Source: JBOGOC01 sp050747525 (lineage in GTDB: Bacteria > Acidobacteriota > Polarisedimenticolia > JACPZX01 > DASXTC01). From it: a DNA stretch of 64,000 nucleotides. Where the stretch lies: the NCBI GenBank assembly GCA_050747525.1, contig JBOGOC010000026.1:32564-96563 (forward strand), given 5' to 3'. A model generated the notes under the pieces. That model worked only from the letters and a program-made list of their open reading frames with translations, did no database searches and was not told the DNA's origin. Of the stretch, positions 7,722 to 15,971 are shown one piece after another. A program made the translations under genes and the position numbers. The first letter of the stretch is position 1, and each line of letters starts with the position of its first letter.

Positions 7722-9091
7722 TAGGCTTCCGGCGCCCCGATCTCTTTCCGGATGACCGCGGCCAGCTCGTCGGCGAGCGCCTGGACCATCTCCTTGTCGG
7801 TGGCCTCGATCATGACGCGGGCGAGCGGCTCGGTGCCCGAATAGCGCAGCACCAGCCGCCCCGAGCTGCCCAGACGCTCGCGCACGCGCGTGGCGGCGTC
7901 CCCGATGACGGGGTGAGACTCGAGGTCGGGCCGCCGGCTCACCGGCACATTCAGCAAAACCTGAGGGTAGGCCTGCACGCGCGAGAGCCAGCCCGCCGGC
8001 GTCTCGCCGCTCGCGCGCATCACCTCGGTGAGCCTCAGCGCCGTCAGGATGCCGTCTCCCGTGGTGGCCCGATCGGAGAAGATGATGTGCCCCGACTGCT
8101 CACCGCCCAGCACCGCTCCCGTGCGCAGCATCTCTTCCAGGACGTACTTGTCTCCCACCTGGGTGCGATTGAGCCGAACCCCCAGATCGGTCAGGCCGCG
8201 CTCGAGCCACAGGTTGCTCATGACCGTGGACACCACCAGGTCCCCGGAGAGCCGGCCGTGGCGCTTGAGGTGGGCTGCCGCCTGGTACATCAGAACGTCG
8301 CCGTCGGCCACGCGGCCGTCGTGGGCCACGAAGAGGCACCGGTCGGCGTCTCCATCGAACGCGATCCCGAAGTCTCCTCCGTCGGCGGCAAGGGTGCGCG
8401 CGAGGCCCTCCGGATGAAGGGAGCCGCATCCGCTGTTGATGTTGCGTCCGTCGGGCGTGGTGAACAGCGTGGTGACGGTGGCCCCCAGCTGGCTGAACAC
8501 CTGAGGCCCCAGCACGCTGGCGGCTCCGTTGGCGCAGTCCATCACCACCTTCAGCCCCGCGAACGACGTCTCGGGCTGGAGCGACTCGCGCAGGAAGGCG
8601 GCGTACTGTTCCAGCAATCCCTCCGGAGCCGCGGGAGGCGGGGCCGGCGAGTACTCGGCGGAGGGAAGCCCATCGCCACCGTCCAGCACCGCCGACTCGA
8701 TGCCGGCCTCGTCCGCGTCGGCGAGCTTGTATCCCGAAGACGAGAAGATCTTGATGCCGTTGTCCCGGTACGGATTGTGCGAGGCGGAGATCATGATCCC
8801 GGCGTCGAAGCCGCCGGTGCGGGTGAGAAGCGCGACGCCGGGAGTGGGGATCACGCCCACCGCTTCGCACGACGCTCCTCCGCGCCGCGCACCCGAGGAA
8901 ATGCATCGCTCGATCCAGTCCCCGGACTCGCGCGTGTCGCGCCCGATCAGGATGCGTGGGGGACGGGGACGGCTGCGGGCCAGCAGCGTGCGGGCCAGCG
9001 CCGCTCCCACGCGGGTGACCACGGATGGGTCGAGCGGGAACACGCCCGCGGTGCCGCGGATGCCATCGGTCCCGAACAGCCGTTTGCTCAT
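7721..9091 (-). CDS. glmM: Phosphoglucosamine mutase
   Basis: Encodes 456 residues. It converts glucosamine-6-phosphate to glucosamine-1-phosphate in the cytoplasmic UDP-GlcNAc pathway. The ATG at 9091 (MSKRLFGTDGIRG) overlaps the YbbR gene's stop by 4 bp and gives the family's usual N-terminus; the longer open frame upstream is antisense noise. The phosphoserine loop is ISASHNP with the catalytic serine at about residue 104. The metal-binding loop FDGDADR and the C-terminal phosphate-binding loop RYSGTEPLARVM are both intact. It is the last gene of ftsH-folP-cdaA-ybbR-glmM. The cdaA-ybbR-glmM order is the same as in Firmicutes, where GlmM contacts and modulates CdaA. Confidence 0.95.
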   Translation of the reverse strand: MSKRLFGTDGIRGTAGVFPLDPSVVTRVGAALARTLLARSRPRPPRILIGRDTRESGDWIERCISSGARRGGASCEAVGVIPTPGVALLTRTGGFDAGIMISASHNPYRDNGIKIFSSSGYKLADADEAGIESAVLDGGDGLPSAEYSPAPPPAAPEGLLEQYAAFLRESLQPETSFAGLKVVMDCANGAASVLGPQVFSQLGATVTTLFTTPDGRNINSGCGSLHPEGLARTLAADGGDFGIAFDGDADRCLFVAHDGRVADGDVLMYQAAAHLKRHGRLSGDLVVSTVMSNLWLERGLTDLGVRLNRTQVGDKYVLEEMLRTGAVLGGEQSGHIIFSDRATTGDGILTALRLTEVMRASGETPAGWLSRVQAYPQVLLNVPVSRRPDLESHPVIGDAATRVRERLGSSGRLVLRYSGTEPLARVMIEATDKEMVQALADELAAVIRKEIGAPEA

Positions 9092-10044
9092 CGTGCGCCT
9101 CCGCGCGAGATGGTCACCTGGATGGTGCGATGGCTCACCGAGCGCACCGTGACCTCGCGGCCCAGCTCCTCGGGCACGATGATCACCCGCGGCTCCACGG
9201 CGTAGGGAGCGCCCCGGGGGCCCATCCCTTCGAGGTTCAGGCTGGCTCGCACACTGGACACCGACACCCTCGCGAGCGCGGCCGCGGGCCCCGCGACCAC
9301 GACGGTGATCGACGACGGCTGGAGGCGCACTGAACGTCCCGGCGCGCCCAGCCCCTCGGGCACCAGCGGCACGTTCTGCAGCGTGTGGGTGACGGTGGCT
9401 CCACTGAGGGAAACCTGCACCAGGGCCACCGGCTTGTCCAGGATGCGCACGCCGCCCCGGTCGGGCTGGATCGCCACGATCGACTCGAAGCTCTCCCGCC
9501 GTCCGGAGAGATCGACCTCTTCGGTGACCGCCTCCTCCACCTGGCGGACGATCCGCTCGGGACCCTGCACGACCACCTTCGAGGGTGTCACAGTATAGCC
9601 TCCTCGCTCCAGCGGAGGCGGCGGCTGGCCGCGGAATCGCACGACCACGGGCACCTCGCGCTGCGAGCGCCGCTCGATGGTGAGCGTGAGGCGAGACGGA
9701 TCCAGCGACAGCACCTCCACCCCGGCCGGCGCGTGCACGATCTCGGGCCCCAGGATCACTTCCTGCTCGCCGGGCTGGGCGTCCTCGAGGTTCACGGTGG
9801 CCTGCAGCCGCGAGGGCGTCAGCTCGCGAAGCGTCGCTTCGTCGGCGCGCACGCGGACCGTGACGTGCTCCAGCGTCCGGCCCACGGGCGCCAGGTCGTC
9901 GGGAAGCCCTTCCATGCGCAGCGGCACGGCCAGCACCTGAACCGGCTTGTCCTCGCTGCGCACGTACATCCACACGAAGACCGCCAGCACCACCGAGGCG
10001 ACCTTCAGCGACGGGTCGCTGCGCATCCAGGAGAGGGCGCTCAC
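9088..10044 (-). CDS. YbbR-domain membrane protein (CdaR-like regulator of CdaA)
   Basis: Encodes 318 residues. An N-terminal membrane anchor (about 8-28, SLKVASVVLAVFVWMYVRSE) precedes several tandem YbbR repeats, beta-rich modules of about 80 residues outside the membrane (copies starting near 33, 118 and 205; e.g. KPVQVLAVPLRMEGLPDDLA, REVPVVVRFRGQPPPPL). In Bacillus and Listeria, CdaR, which shares this fold, controls the c-di-AMP synthase encoded next door. The gene starts 2 bp after the cdaA stop and overlaps glmM by 4 bp, so tight co-expression is expected. The family assignment is firm; the regulatory role is carried over from the Gram-positive system. Confidence 0.86.
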   Translation of the reverse strand: MSALSWMRSDPSLKVASVVLAVFVWMYVRSEDKPVQVLAVPLRMEGLPDDLAPVGRTLEHVTVRVRADEATLRELTPSRLQATVNLEDAQPGEQEVILGPEIVHAPAGVEVLSLDPSRLTLTIERRSQREVPVVVRFRGQPPPPLERGGYTVTPSKVVVQGPERIVRQVEEAVTEEVDLSGRRESFESIVAIQPDRGGVRILDKPVALVQVSLSGATVTHTLQNVPLVPEGLGAPGRSVRLQPSSITVVVAGPAAALARVSVSSVRASLNLEGMGPRGAPYAVEPRVIIVPEELGREVTVRSVSHRTIQVTISRGGAR

Positions 10045-10046
10045 CG

Positions 10047-10895
10047 CTAGCGCTCCGCCGCCCTTTCGGTGACCGCGTCGGGCTCGATCTCCTTGAGGCG
10101 GATCCCCAGGTAGTCCTTCAGCAGGTCACGCAGCTGCATGGCATCGACGTCTTCGATGATGCGCCCCTCGAAGGTGACCGACACCGTGCCGCGCTCCTCG
10201 GAGATGGCGACGGCGACGGCGTCGGTCTCCTCGGAGACGCCGATGGCCGCGCGGTGGCGGGTGCCGAACTCCTTGGACAGGGTCGGATGCGAGGTCAGGG
10301 GCAGGAAGCACGAGGCGGCGCGGATGCGCCCGTCCTGGATGATGATGGCTCCATCGTGCAGCGGCGACCGGGGCGAGAAGATGCTCAGGATGAGATCGTA
10401 CGAGAGCAGGGCATCCACGGCGATGCCGGTCTCGATGTAGTTGCGCAGCCCCTGCTCCCGCTCGATCAGGATGAGCCCGCCGATCTTGCGCGAAGCGAGG
10501 GATGTGGAGGCCAGCACCAGCTCGTTGATCAGCTCCTCGCTCTGCGGCCGGCTGGCGATGCGGAAGAAAGGGTTGCGCCCAAAGCGCGACAGCGCCCGGC
10601 GGATGGTGTTCTGGAAGATCACGATGACCGCGAAGGGGATCCAGTAGAGCACGTACCCCAGGAACCGCTGCACCGTGGTGAGCTGCAGCACGCCGGCGAT
10701 GAAGTAGGCCGAGAAGATGAAGACGACGCCCGTCATCATCTGCACGGCGCGCGTCCCCTTGATGAGCAGAACGAGCTGGTAGATCAGATACGCCAGGATG
10801 AGGATGTCGACGACGTCGATGACCCAGCCCACCGGGCTGGCTCGAAGCGTCTGGAAGAGCCGGCGGATCTGATCGAGGGTTTCCTGGAGCCCCAT
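10047..10895 (-). CDS. cdaA: Diadenylate cyclase CdaA (c-di-AMP synthase)
   Basis: Encodes 282 residues. It makes cyclic di-AMP from two ATP at the inner membrane. Three hydrophobic segments fill the first 95 residues (about 24-45, 51-72, 78-95), followed by the DisA_N catalytic domain with the DGA motif at residues 181-183 (PLHDGAIII) and the RHR motif at 213-215 (GTRHRAAIG), both required for catalysis in the family. Its neighbours are folP upstream and ybbR/glmM downstream. The YbbR neighbour and the N-terminal membrane region make it CdaA rather than DisA or CdaS. c-di-AMP signalling outside Gram-positives and cyanobacteria is less studied, which makes the conserved cluster of interest. 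Confidence 0.93.
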   Translation of the reverse strand: MGLQETLDQIRRLFQTLRASPVGWVIDVVDILILAYLIYQLVLLIKGTRAVQMMTGVVFIFSAYFIAGVLQLTTVQRFLGYVLYWIPFAVIVIFQNTIRRALSRFGRNPFFRIASRPQSEELINELVLASTSLASRKIGGLILIEREQGLRNYIETGIAVDALLSYDLILSIFSPRSPLHDGAIIIQDGRIRAASCFLPLTSHPTLSKEFGTRHRAAIGVSEETDAVAVAISEERGTVSVTFEGRIIEDVDAMQLRDLLKDYLGIRLKEIEPDAVTERAAER

Positions 10896-10927
10896 GCGGC
10901 GATGTTAGCACGGGGTCCGCGGCCCTC

Positions 10928-12022
10928 TTATCGAGGAGAGGGGGCCTGGGGAGCTGGCGATCCGATGGCCGCCGCCACGCGGGCGGCACGGCGCGCGCGC
11001 GCGGGCTCGTGCGTGCGGATGACGTGGGCTCCACCCAGCATCGCGCACACCTCCGCGGCCAGCGTGGCATCCGCCCGCGGCGGATCGGCGGGGCCGGTGT
11101 CGTCCACCAGCGCCGCGAGGAACGACTTGCGTGACACCCCCACCACCACCGGTCGCCCCAGGGAAACGAACGAAGGCATGTGCCGCAGGATGGCGAGGTT
11201 ATCCTGATGCCGTTTGCCGAAGCCGATGCCCGGGTCGATCCAGATCCGCCCGGCGTCGATGCCGGCCCGCAGAGCGGCATCGACCAGCACGCTCAGGTCC
11301 TCGATCACCTCGGGGACCACGTCGCGGTACGACGGGGATTCCTGCATGTTCCGGGGAACGCCGCGCATGTGATTGACGATCACGTAGGCCCCGAGCGAGG
11401 CCGCGGTCTCCCTCATGGCCGGATCGGCCGAAAGGCCGCTCACGTCGTTGATGATCTCCGCGCCCGCGGCCACCGCCTGGCACGCCACCTCGGCCTTCAT
11501 GGTGTCGATGGAGATGGGAACGCCGGCCGGCAGGGCCGCCCGCAGGTCGGCCACCACCGGGATCACGCGGGACAGCTCTTCGTCCAGGGAGACGGGCGCC
11601 GCGCCGGGACGGGCAGACTCGCCGCCCACGTCCACCAGCGACGCCCCCTCGGACGCCAGCCGGACGCCGTGCTCCACCGCCTCCTGGACGCCGGCGTGAC
11701 GGCCGCCATCGGAGAAGGAGTCGGGCGTGACGTTGAGCACTCCCATCACCAGCGCTCCGGCCGCCGGGTCGAGCCGAAGCTCGCCCCCTTTGAAGGGGAG
11801 GCGCAGGACGGGGTGCGCGAGGGCGGCCACCAGCCCGGACAGGGCGCGGGCCACAGGGGCATGGGCGGCCGGCAGATCGCGCGAGAGCGTGGCCAGCGAG
11901 CCGGCGTCCGCCGAGATGACAGCTCCCTCCGGCCACTCTTCCACCATGCGGACGTCGAGCAGCCTGGCTTGCTCGCGAAGGGCGGCCGCTTGGGCGGGGC
12001 TCAGCCCGTCCACGCGCACCAT
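10928..12022 (-). CDS. folP: Dihydropteroate synthase
   Basis: Encodes about 364 residues. It condenses p-aminobenzoate with hydroxymethyl-dihydropterin diphosphate in folate synthesis. The TIM-barrel core starts at the signature MGVLNVTPDSFSDGG (about residue 95) and contains VDVGGESARPGA, ISIDTMKAEV, INDVSGL and the phosphate-binding RIWIDPGIGFGK. An N-terminal extension of about 90 residues, seen in a subset of bacterial FolP, precedes it. The start is uncertain: the ATG at 12022 has no clear ribosome-binding site, whereas an in-frame TTG at 12115 would overlap the ftsH stop as TTGA and add 31 residues. Pterin supply could come from FolK, encoded elsewhere in the window. Confidence 0.9.
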   Translation of the reverse strand: MVRVDGLSPAQAAALREQARLLDVRMVEEWPEGAVISADAGSLATLSRDLPAAHAPVARALSGLVAALAHPVLRLPFKGGELRLDPAAGALVMGVLNVTPDSFSDGGRHAGVQEAVEHGVRLASEGASLVDVGGESARPGAAPVSLDEELSRVIPVVADLRAALPAGVPISIDTMKAEVACQAVAAGAEIINDVSGLSADPAMRETAASLGAYVIVNHMRGVPRNMQESPSYRDVVPEVIEDLSVLVDAALRAGIDAGRIWIDPGIGFGKRHQDNLAILRHMPSFVSLGRPVVVGVSRKSFLAALVDDTGPADPPRADATLAAEVCAMLGGAHVIRTHEPARARRAARVAAAIGSPAPQAPSPR

Positions 12023-12111
12023 GTGAGGGAAATGAGTGGGGCGGGTCTCGTCCGACTCCTGGCCAGGCGGGAAGCGGGTAACCAGGGATCGGACGAGAAA
12101 AGCCCTCGGGA

Positions 12112-14058
12112 TCAAGCCTGCCCGGGAGTCTTCAGCGGGTCGGAAGGAAACTCCTTCACCGGGCGCCTCGCCGCCTCCTTGCGCTCCACGGGCTTGCGCT
12201 CGGCCGGCGTCTCCACGGGAGCCGGCCTTGGCTCGAACGGCTCCAGCTCCTGGCCGCGCACCAGCCGCGCCACCTCTTCGGCATCGAGCACCTCGCGCTC
12301 GAGCAGCGCATCGGCGATCCTCTGGAGCGGCTCCTTGTTCTCCATGACGATCAGTTTGGCCCGCTCGTAGCTCTCGCTGACGATGCGCTTGACCTCGCTG
12401 TCGATCAGAACGGCGGTCGCCTCGGAATAGTCCTTGTGCTGGGCCAGCTCCTTGCCCAGGAAGATCTGCTCCTCTTTCTTGCCGAAGGTGAGCGGCCCCA
12501 TGTTCTCGCTCATCCCCCACTCGCACACCATCTTGCGGGCCATCTCGGTGGCGACCTCCAGGTCGTTCCCGGCCCCGGTGGTGCGGGTGCTGAGGAAGAT
12601 CTCCTCGGCGATGCGCCCGCCCATGGCGACCGCGATCCGCCCTTCCAGGTACTCGCGCGTGTAGGTGTGCCGGTCATCCATGGGAAGCTGCTGGGTGACG
12701 CCCAGAGCCATCCCGCGGGGGATGATCGTGACCTTGTGGATGGGGTCGGAGTGCGGGTGCATGCAGGCCACCAGCGCATGCCCCGCCTCGTGGAAGGCGG
12801 TGGTGCGCTTCTCCTCCTCGGAGATGACCATGCTCTTGCGCTCGGTGCCCATGAGCACCTTGTCCTTGGCCCCTTCGAAGTCGCGCATGCTGACGCTGCG
12901 CTTGCCGTCGCGCGCCGCCGTCAGGGCCGCCTCGTTCACCAGGTTGGCCAGGTCGGCCCCCGAGAACCCGGGAGTGCCGCGCGCCAGCACGCTGATGTCC
13001 ACGTCGTCCGCCAGGGGGATCTTGCGCGTGTGCACCCGCATGATCTCCTCACGGCCGCGCACGTCAGGACGACCCACCACCACCCGCCGGTCGAAGCGGC
13101 CCGGGCGCAGCAGCGCGGGATCGAGCACGTCGGGGCGGTTGGTGGCCGCCACCAGGATCACGCCTTCGTTGGACTCGAACCCGTCCATCTCGACCAGGAG
13201 CTGGTTGAGGGTCTGCTCGCGCTCGTCGTGACCACCGCCCAGGCCGGCGCCACGGTGACGGCCCACGGCGTCGATCTCGTCGATGAAGATCAGGCAGGGG
13301 GCGTTCTTCTTTCCCTGCTCGAACAGGTCGCGCACGCGGGACGCGCCCACGCCCACGAACATCTCGACGAAATCGGACCCGGAGATGGAGAAGAAGGGGA
13401 CGTTGGCCTCACCGGCCACGGCACGCGCCAGCAGCGTCTTGCCGGTGCCCGGGGGGCCCATCAGCAGCACCCCCTTGGGGATGCGCCCGCCCAGCTTCTG
13501 GAACTTCTGGGGCTCCTTGAGGAACTCGATGATCTCCTGGAGCTCTTCCTTGGCCTCCTCCACCCCGGCCACGTCCTTGAAGGTGATCTTCTTGCCCTGG
13601 CTGGAGGAAAGCTTGGCCTTGCTCTTGCCGAAGGAGAGCGCCTTGTTGCCGCCGGTCTGCATCTGCCGCATGAAGAAGATCCAGATCCCGATGATCAGCA
13701 GCATGGGGGCCCAGGTCATCAGGGTGAGCAGGTAGGTGCTCTCCTTGGCCTCCTTGAAGGTCATGTCCACCCCGGCGTTGCGCAGCAGACTGACCAGTTT
13801 CTCGTCGTTGAGGGCCTGGGTGCGGAAGTACTTGCTGGCCCCGGCCACGGCTTCGCCCCGGTACTCCCCCTCGATGGAAAGGCTCTTCTCGCCGGTGATG
13901 GTCACCTTGGCGATGGCCCCGTCTTCGACTTTCTTGATGAACTGGGTGTAGTTCAACTCTTCCTGCGGGTGGGCCGAGTTCTTGAAGAAATTGTAAAGGA
14001 CCAGCACCGCCAGAAGGGCGACGACCCAGAAGAGGACCGCCCGGAAGCTCGCACTCAA
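12112..14058 (-). CDS. ftsH: ATP-dependent zinc metalloprotease FtsH
   Basis: Encodes 648 residues. It is an inner-membrane AAA+ protease that degrades misfolded and regulatory proteins. Two membrane segments (about 6-25 and 111-130) flank a periplasmic domain. Next come Walker A GPPGTGKT (201-208), Walker B LIFIDEID, the second region of homology (PALLRPGRFDRRV) and the zinc site HEAGH (423-427). The start is set by spacing: TAAGGAG at 14066-14072 lies 7 nt before a TTG at 14058 but only 1 nt before the GTG at 14064, so TTG is preferred. A TATAAT -10 element lies about 60 nt upstream, inside the end of tilS. Confidence 0.95.
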   Translation of the reverse strand: MSASFRAVLFWVVALLAVLVLYNFFKNSAHPQEELNYTQFIKKVEDGAIAKVTITGEKSLSIEGEYRGEAVAGASKYFRTQALNDEKLVSLLRNAGVDMTFKEAKESTYLLTLMTWAPMLLIIGIWIFFMRQMQTGGNKALSFGKSKAKLSSSQGKKITFKDVAGVEEAKEELQEIIEFLKEPQKFQKLGGRIPKGVLLMGPPGTGKTLLARAVAGEANVPFFSISGSDFVEMFVGVGASRVRDLFEQGKKNAPCLIFIDEIDAVGRHRGAGLGGGHDEREQTLNQLLVEMDGFESNEGVILVAATNRPDVLDPALLRPGRFDRRVVVGRPDVRGREEIMRVHTRKIPLADDVDISVLARGTPGFSGADLANLVNEAALTAARDGKRSVSMRDFEGAKDKVLMGTERKSMVISEEEKRTTAFHEAGHALVACMHPHSDPIHKVTIIPRGMALGVTQQLPMDDRHTYTREYLEGRIAVAMGGRIAEEIFLSTRTTGAGNDLEVATEMARKMVCEWGMSENMGPLTFGKKEEQIFLGKELAQHKDYSEATAVLIDSEVKRIVSESYERAKLIVMENKEPLQRIADALLEREVLDAEEVARLVRGQELEPFEPRPAPVETPAERKPVERKEAARRPVKEFPSDPLKTPGQA

Positions 14059-14117
14059 ACGCACACTCCTTACGCAAAACGTCTTGCACGTCGATGAAGA
14101 ACCTGAACGAGGCCTAT

Positions 14118-14123
14118 ATTATA
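14118..14123 (-). promoter_or_regulatory. Candidate ftsH operon promoter (-10 element)
   Basis: TATAAT reads on the minus strand from 14123 to 14118, about 60 nt before the ftsH start. It overlaps the tilS stop codon (TAA at 14121-14119), so the end of tilS doubles as promoter DNA. No good -35 is present at 16-19 bp spacing (AGTGGA at 17), so another activator or an alternative sigma could be needed. Confidence 0.45.
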
Positions 14124-15585
14124 CGTCCCTTCCGGGTAGATCCACTTCGGCCCCGTTTAGGCCCCTCGCTTCAAGGATAGCGACACGCGTGGAGGCCTCG
14201 GTCACGCGGTACCGGTGCCCCACGGCCACACCCACGATCCAGGCGATCCCCTCGGGACCGACCACCAGGGCGAGCCGATCCCGGCCGGACCGGGGGATCT
14301 TGCGGTCGATCAGGAACGCGCCGAGCTTCTTCTCCCCGGGCGCCCCCAGCGCGTGAAACCTGTCGCCGGCCAGCCGGGTACGGACCTCCACGTCCGTGCC
14401 CAGCCGGTCGGCGTCCACGAGGGCCCGCCACGCGCCGGCGTCGGCCGGATCGGCCCGATCCGCAGGATCGGCGTCGGCGCGCGCAGCGATGCGCGCCACC
14501 AGCGACAGGCCCAGCCCGGGCAGGTCCGTCCGGCCGGGGACGGACAGCCGGGCCGTCAAGGGCGCGTCGGCCGGAAGCGGGCGCGAACCCGCGCGGTGGA
14601 CCACCAGACTCAACCCGTGGCGCTCCGCCTTCATTCCGCCGGGCAGGTCGAGATGAAATGACTGCAGCGTGGGACGGCGGGCCAGTTCCAGCAGGCGCTC
14701 CACCGAAGCGGCAGGGAGTCCCCTGGGGTCCGAGCCGGCCCGCTCCAGCAGGATCCTGGCGACGCGCCGCGCCAGAGCCGGGTCCAGCAGGCCCAGGTCG
14801 GCGGCCTTCACCTCGACGGCGCCCCCGGCGGCGTCGGGAGAGGGTCCCACGGTGTGGGCGGCGACCCAGTCGGTGGCCTGCCGGTCGAGCCACCGGTCCT
14901 CCTGAGCCAGAAGCTCGGCCGCCCTTGCCAGGGCCGGCACGACGGCCCGGTTCATCTCCTCCATCACTGGGAGGAGCCGGGCCCGCACCTTGTTGCGCAG
15001 GCGGCTCTGATCCTGGTTTGTTTCGTCCTCGTGAAACGTCTGTTCGAGGTGCGCGAGGTAACGGCGCAGATCCTCGCGCCGGACGCCGAGCAGGGGACGC
15101 ACCAGCGGCCCCGGCCCCGAGCGCGCCATCCCGGACAGCCCGCGACGCCCGGCTCCCCGGGCGACCCGCATGAGCATCGTCTCGGCCTGGTCGTCCATGG
15201 TGTGCGCGAGCGCGATGCGCACGCAGCCCGCATCCCGCGCGATGAGCTTCAGCAGGAGATGGCGCACGCGCCGTGCCTCCTCTTCGGTGCGCGGGGCCGG
15301 ATGGGCCCTCCGCGCGACGCAGGGCAGGCCGAGCCGGGAGGCCAGCTCCTTTACGAAGTGCTCGTCGACGTCGGCCGTGGCGCCCCGCATGGCGTGGTTC
15401 ACGTGCCCCACGACCAGGTCGAGGCCCAGGGCCTCCCGATGCGCGTGCAGGAGGCGCAGGAGGGCCACCGAGTCGGCGCCCCCGGAGACGGCCGCCAGCA
15501 CGCGCTCGCCGGGCACGATCAGGGCGTGCCGGCGCACCGCGTCGCAGAAGGCGCTCTCGACGCGGTGCTCGATGCGGTCGTTCAT
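14119..15585 (-). CDS. tilS: tRNA(Ile)-lysidine synthase
   Basis: Encodes 488 residues. It adds lysine to C34 of tRNA-Ile2 (anticodon CAU) so that the tRNA reads AUA. The PP-loop ATPase motif SGGADS is at residues 34-39, with ALAHTMDDQAETMLMRVARG further on; the C-terminal substrate-binding domain ends near 480 (GAPGEKKLGAFLIDRKIP...). The ATG at 15585 gives the normal N-terminus. The longer open frame would run through the tRNA gene and is rejected. No Shine-Dalgarno is visible: only CCCCTCTTC separates the CCA end of the upstream tRNA from the ATG. Processing of the tRNA should thus leave an almost leaderless tilS message. Confidence 0.93.
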   Translation of the reverse strand: MNDRIEHRVESAFCDAVRRHALIVPGERVLAAVSGGADSVALLRLLHAHREALGLDLVVGHVNHAMRGATADVDEHFVKELASRLGLPCVARRAHPAPRTEEEARRVRHLLLKLIARDAGCVRIALAHTMDDQAETMLMRVARGAGRRGLSGMARSGPGPLVRPLLGVRREDLRRYLAHLEQTFHEDETNQDQSRLRNKVRARLLPVMEEMNRAVVPALARAAELLAQEDRWLDRQATDWVAAHTVGPSPDAAGGAVEVKAADLGLLDPALARRVARILLERAGSDPRGLPAASVERLLELARRPTLQSFHLDLPGGMKAERHGLSLVVHRAGSRPLPADAPLTARLSVPGRTDLPGLGLSLVARIAARADADPADRADPADAGAWRALVDADRLGTDVEVRTRLAGDRFHALGAPGEKKLGAFLIDRKIPRSGRDRLALVVGPEGIAWIVGVAVGHRYRVTEASTRVAILEARGLNGAEVDLPGRDV

Positions 15586-15594
15586 GAAGAGGGG

Positions 15595-15671
15595 TGGTAG
15601 CGGAGGAGGGACTTGAACCCCCGACACCGCGGATATGAGCCGCGTGCTCTAACCACCTGAGCTACTCCGCC
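15595..15671 (-). tRNA. tRNA-Met (anticodon CAT), elongator type, CCA encoded
   Basis: A 77-nt cloverleaf reads on the minus strand. The acceptor stem GGCGGAG pairs with CTCCGCT (one G-U at the end), the D-stem is GCTC/GAGC, the anticodon stem is CGCGG/CCGCG around loop CTCATAT, and the T-arm is GGGGG-TTCAAGT-CCCTC. Discriminator A and an encoded CCA complete the 3' end at 15595. The G1-U72 closing pair rules out an initiator tRNA, which has an unpaired position 1-72. The GTGTC variable-loop context resembles elongator tRNA-Met, but tRNA-Ile2(CAU), the TilS substrate, has the same anticodon and cannot be fully excluded. tilS follows 9 nt later. Confidence 0.93.
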
Positions 15672-15694
15672 ACCCGGCTTGTGCAGAGCCGCTC

Positions 15695-15724
15695 AGACTA
15701 GGCCAGTCGCAGGACCTGAGTCAA
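15695..15724 (-). promoter_or_regulatory. Candidate sigma-70 promoter for tRNA-tilS
   Basis: On the minus strand TTGACT (15724-15719) and TAGTCT (15700-15695) are separated by 18 bp. The tRNA 5' end lies 23 nt past the -10 element, a normal distance for a short tRNA leader. The 18-bp spacing is the same as in the two promoters at 30.3 kb. Confidence 0.5.
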
Positions 15725-15748
15725 GGCAGCGGCACCGATGTGTGTTGA

Positions 15749-15754
15749 TATAAT
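15749..15754 (+). promoter_or_regulatory. Candidate -10 element for the zinc-ribbon/hemB/hemL unit
   Basis: TATAAT on the plus strand lies 43 bp before the GTG start of the zinc-ribbon gene. It is an AT-rich hexamer in GC-rich surroundings. No matching -35 was found at normal spacing, so the call rests on the -10 alone. Confidence 0.4.
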
Positions 15755-15797
15755 GCCACGTCGCGCGTGGCGTTCCACGCGCGCATCCGGAGGTCGC

Positions 15798-15971
15798 GTG
15801 GAGCAGGACGTCTGCTCGGTCTGCTCGGCCAGCGGCGAGCGCATCGTCCTGGCGAAATGTCTCACCTGCCACAAGGTGGCTTGCGAGGCCTGCGGTTTTC
15901 AGCGTGGTGGTCGCACGTTCTGCAGTCGTCGCTGCGCCGACCACTACTTCTCCGACGACGAGGATGACTAG
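15798..15971 (+). CDS. Small zinc-ribbon protein
   Basis: Encodes 57 residues from a GTG that sits 4 nt after a GGAGG ribosome-binding site; an upstream ATG at 15738 would add 20 Arg-rich residues but has no such site. Eight cysteines form four CxxC-like pairs (CSVC, CLTC, CEAC, CSRRC), consistent with two structural zinc sites in a B-box/FYVE-like or HIT-type finger, and the tail is very acidic (SDDEDD). It overlaps hemB by 8 bp, so co-translation is likely. The hemB product has a cysteine zinc site, but a role in metal supply is speculation. It could also be a protein- or RNA-binding adaptor. Confidence 0.6.
   Translation: MEQDVCSVCSASGERIVLAKCLTCHKVACEACGFQRGGRTFCSRRCADHYFSDDEDD

Noticed and set aside
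10896..10927. c-di-AMP (ydaO) riboswitch near cdaA
   Set aside because: The gap between folP and cdaA is 32 bp, too short for the aptamer, and no matching structure was seen elsewhere in the cluster.
15585..15627. Upstream tilS start at 15627
   Set aside because: It would place coding sequence inside the well-formed tRNA gene; the ATG at 15585 gives the family N-terminus.
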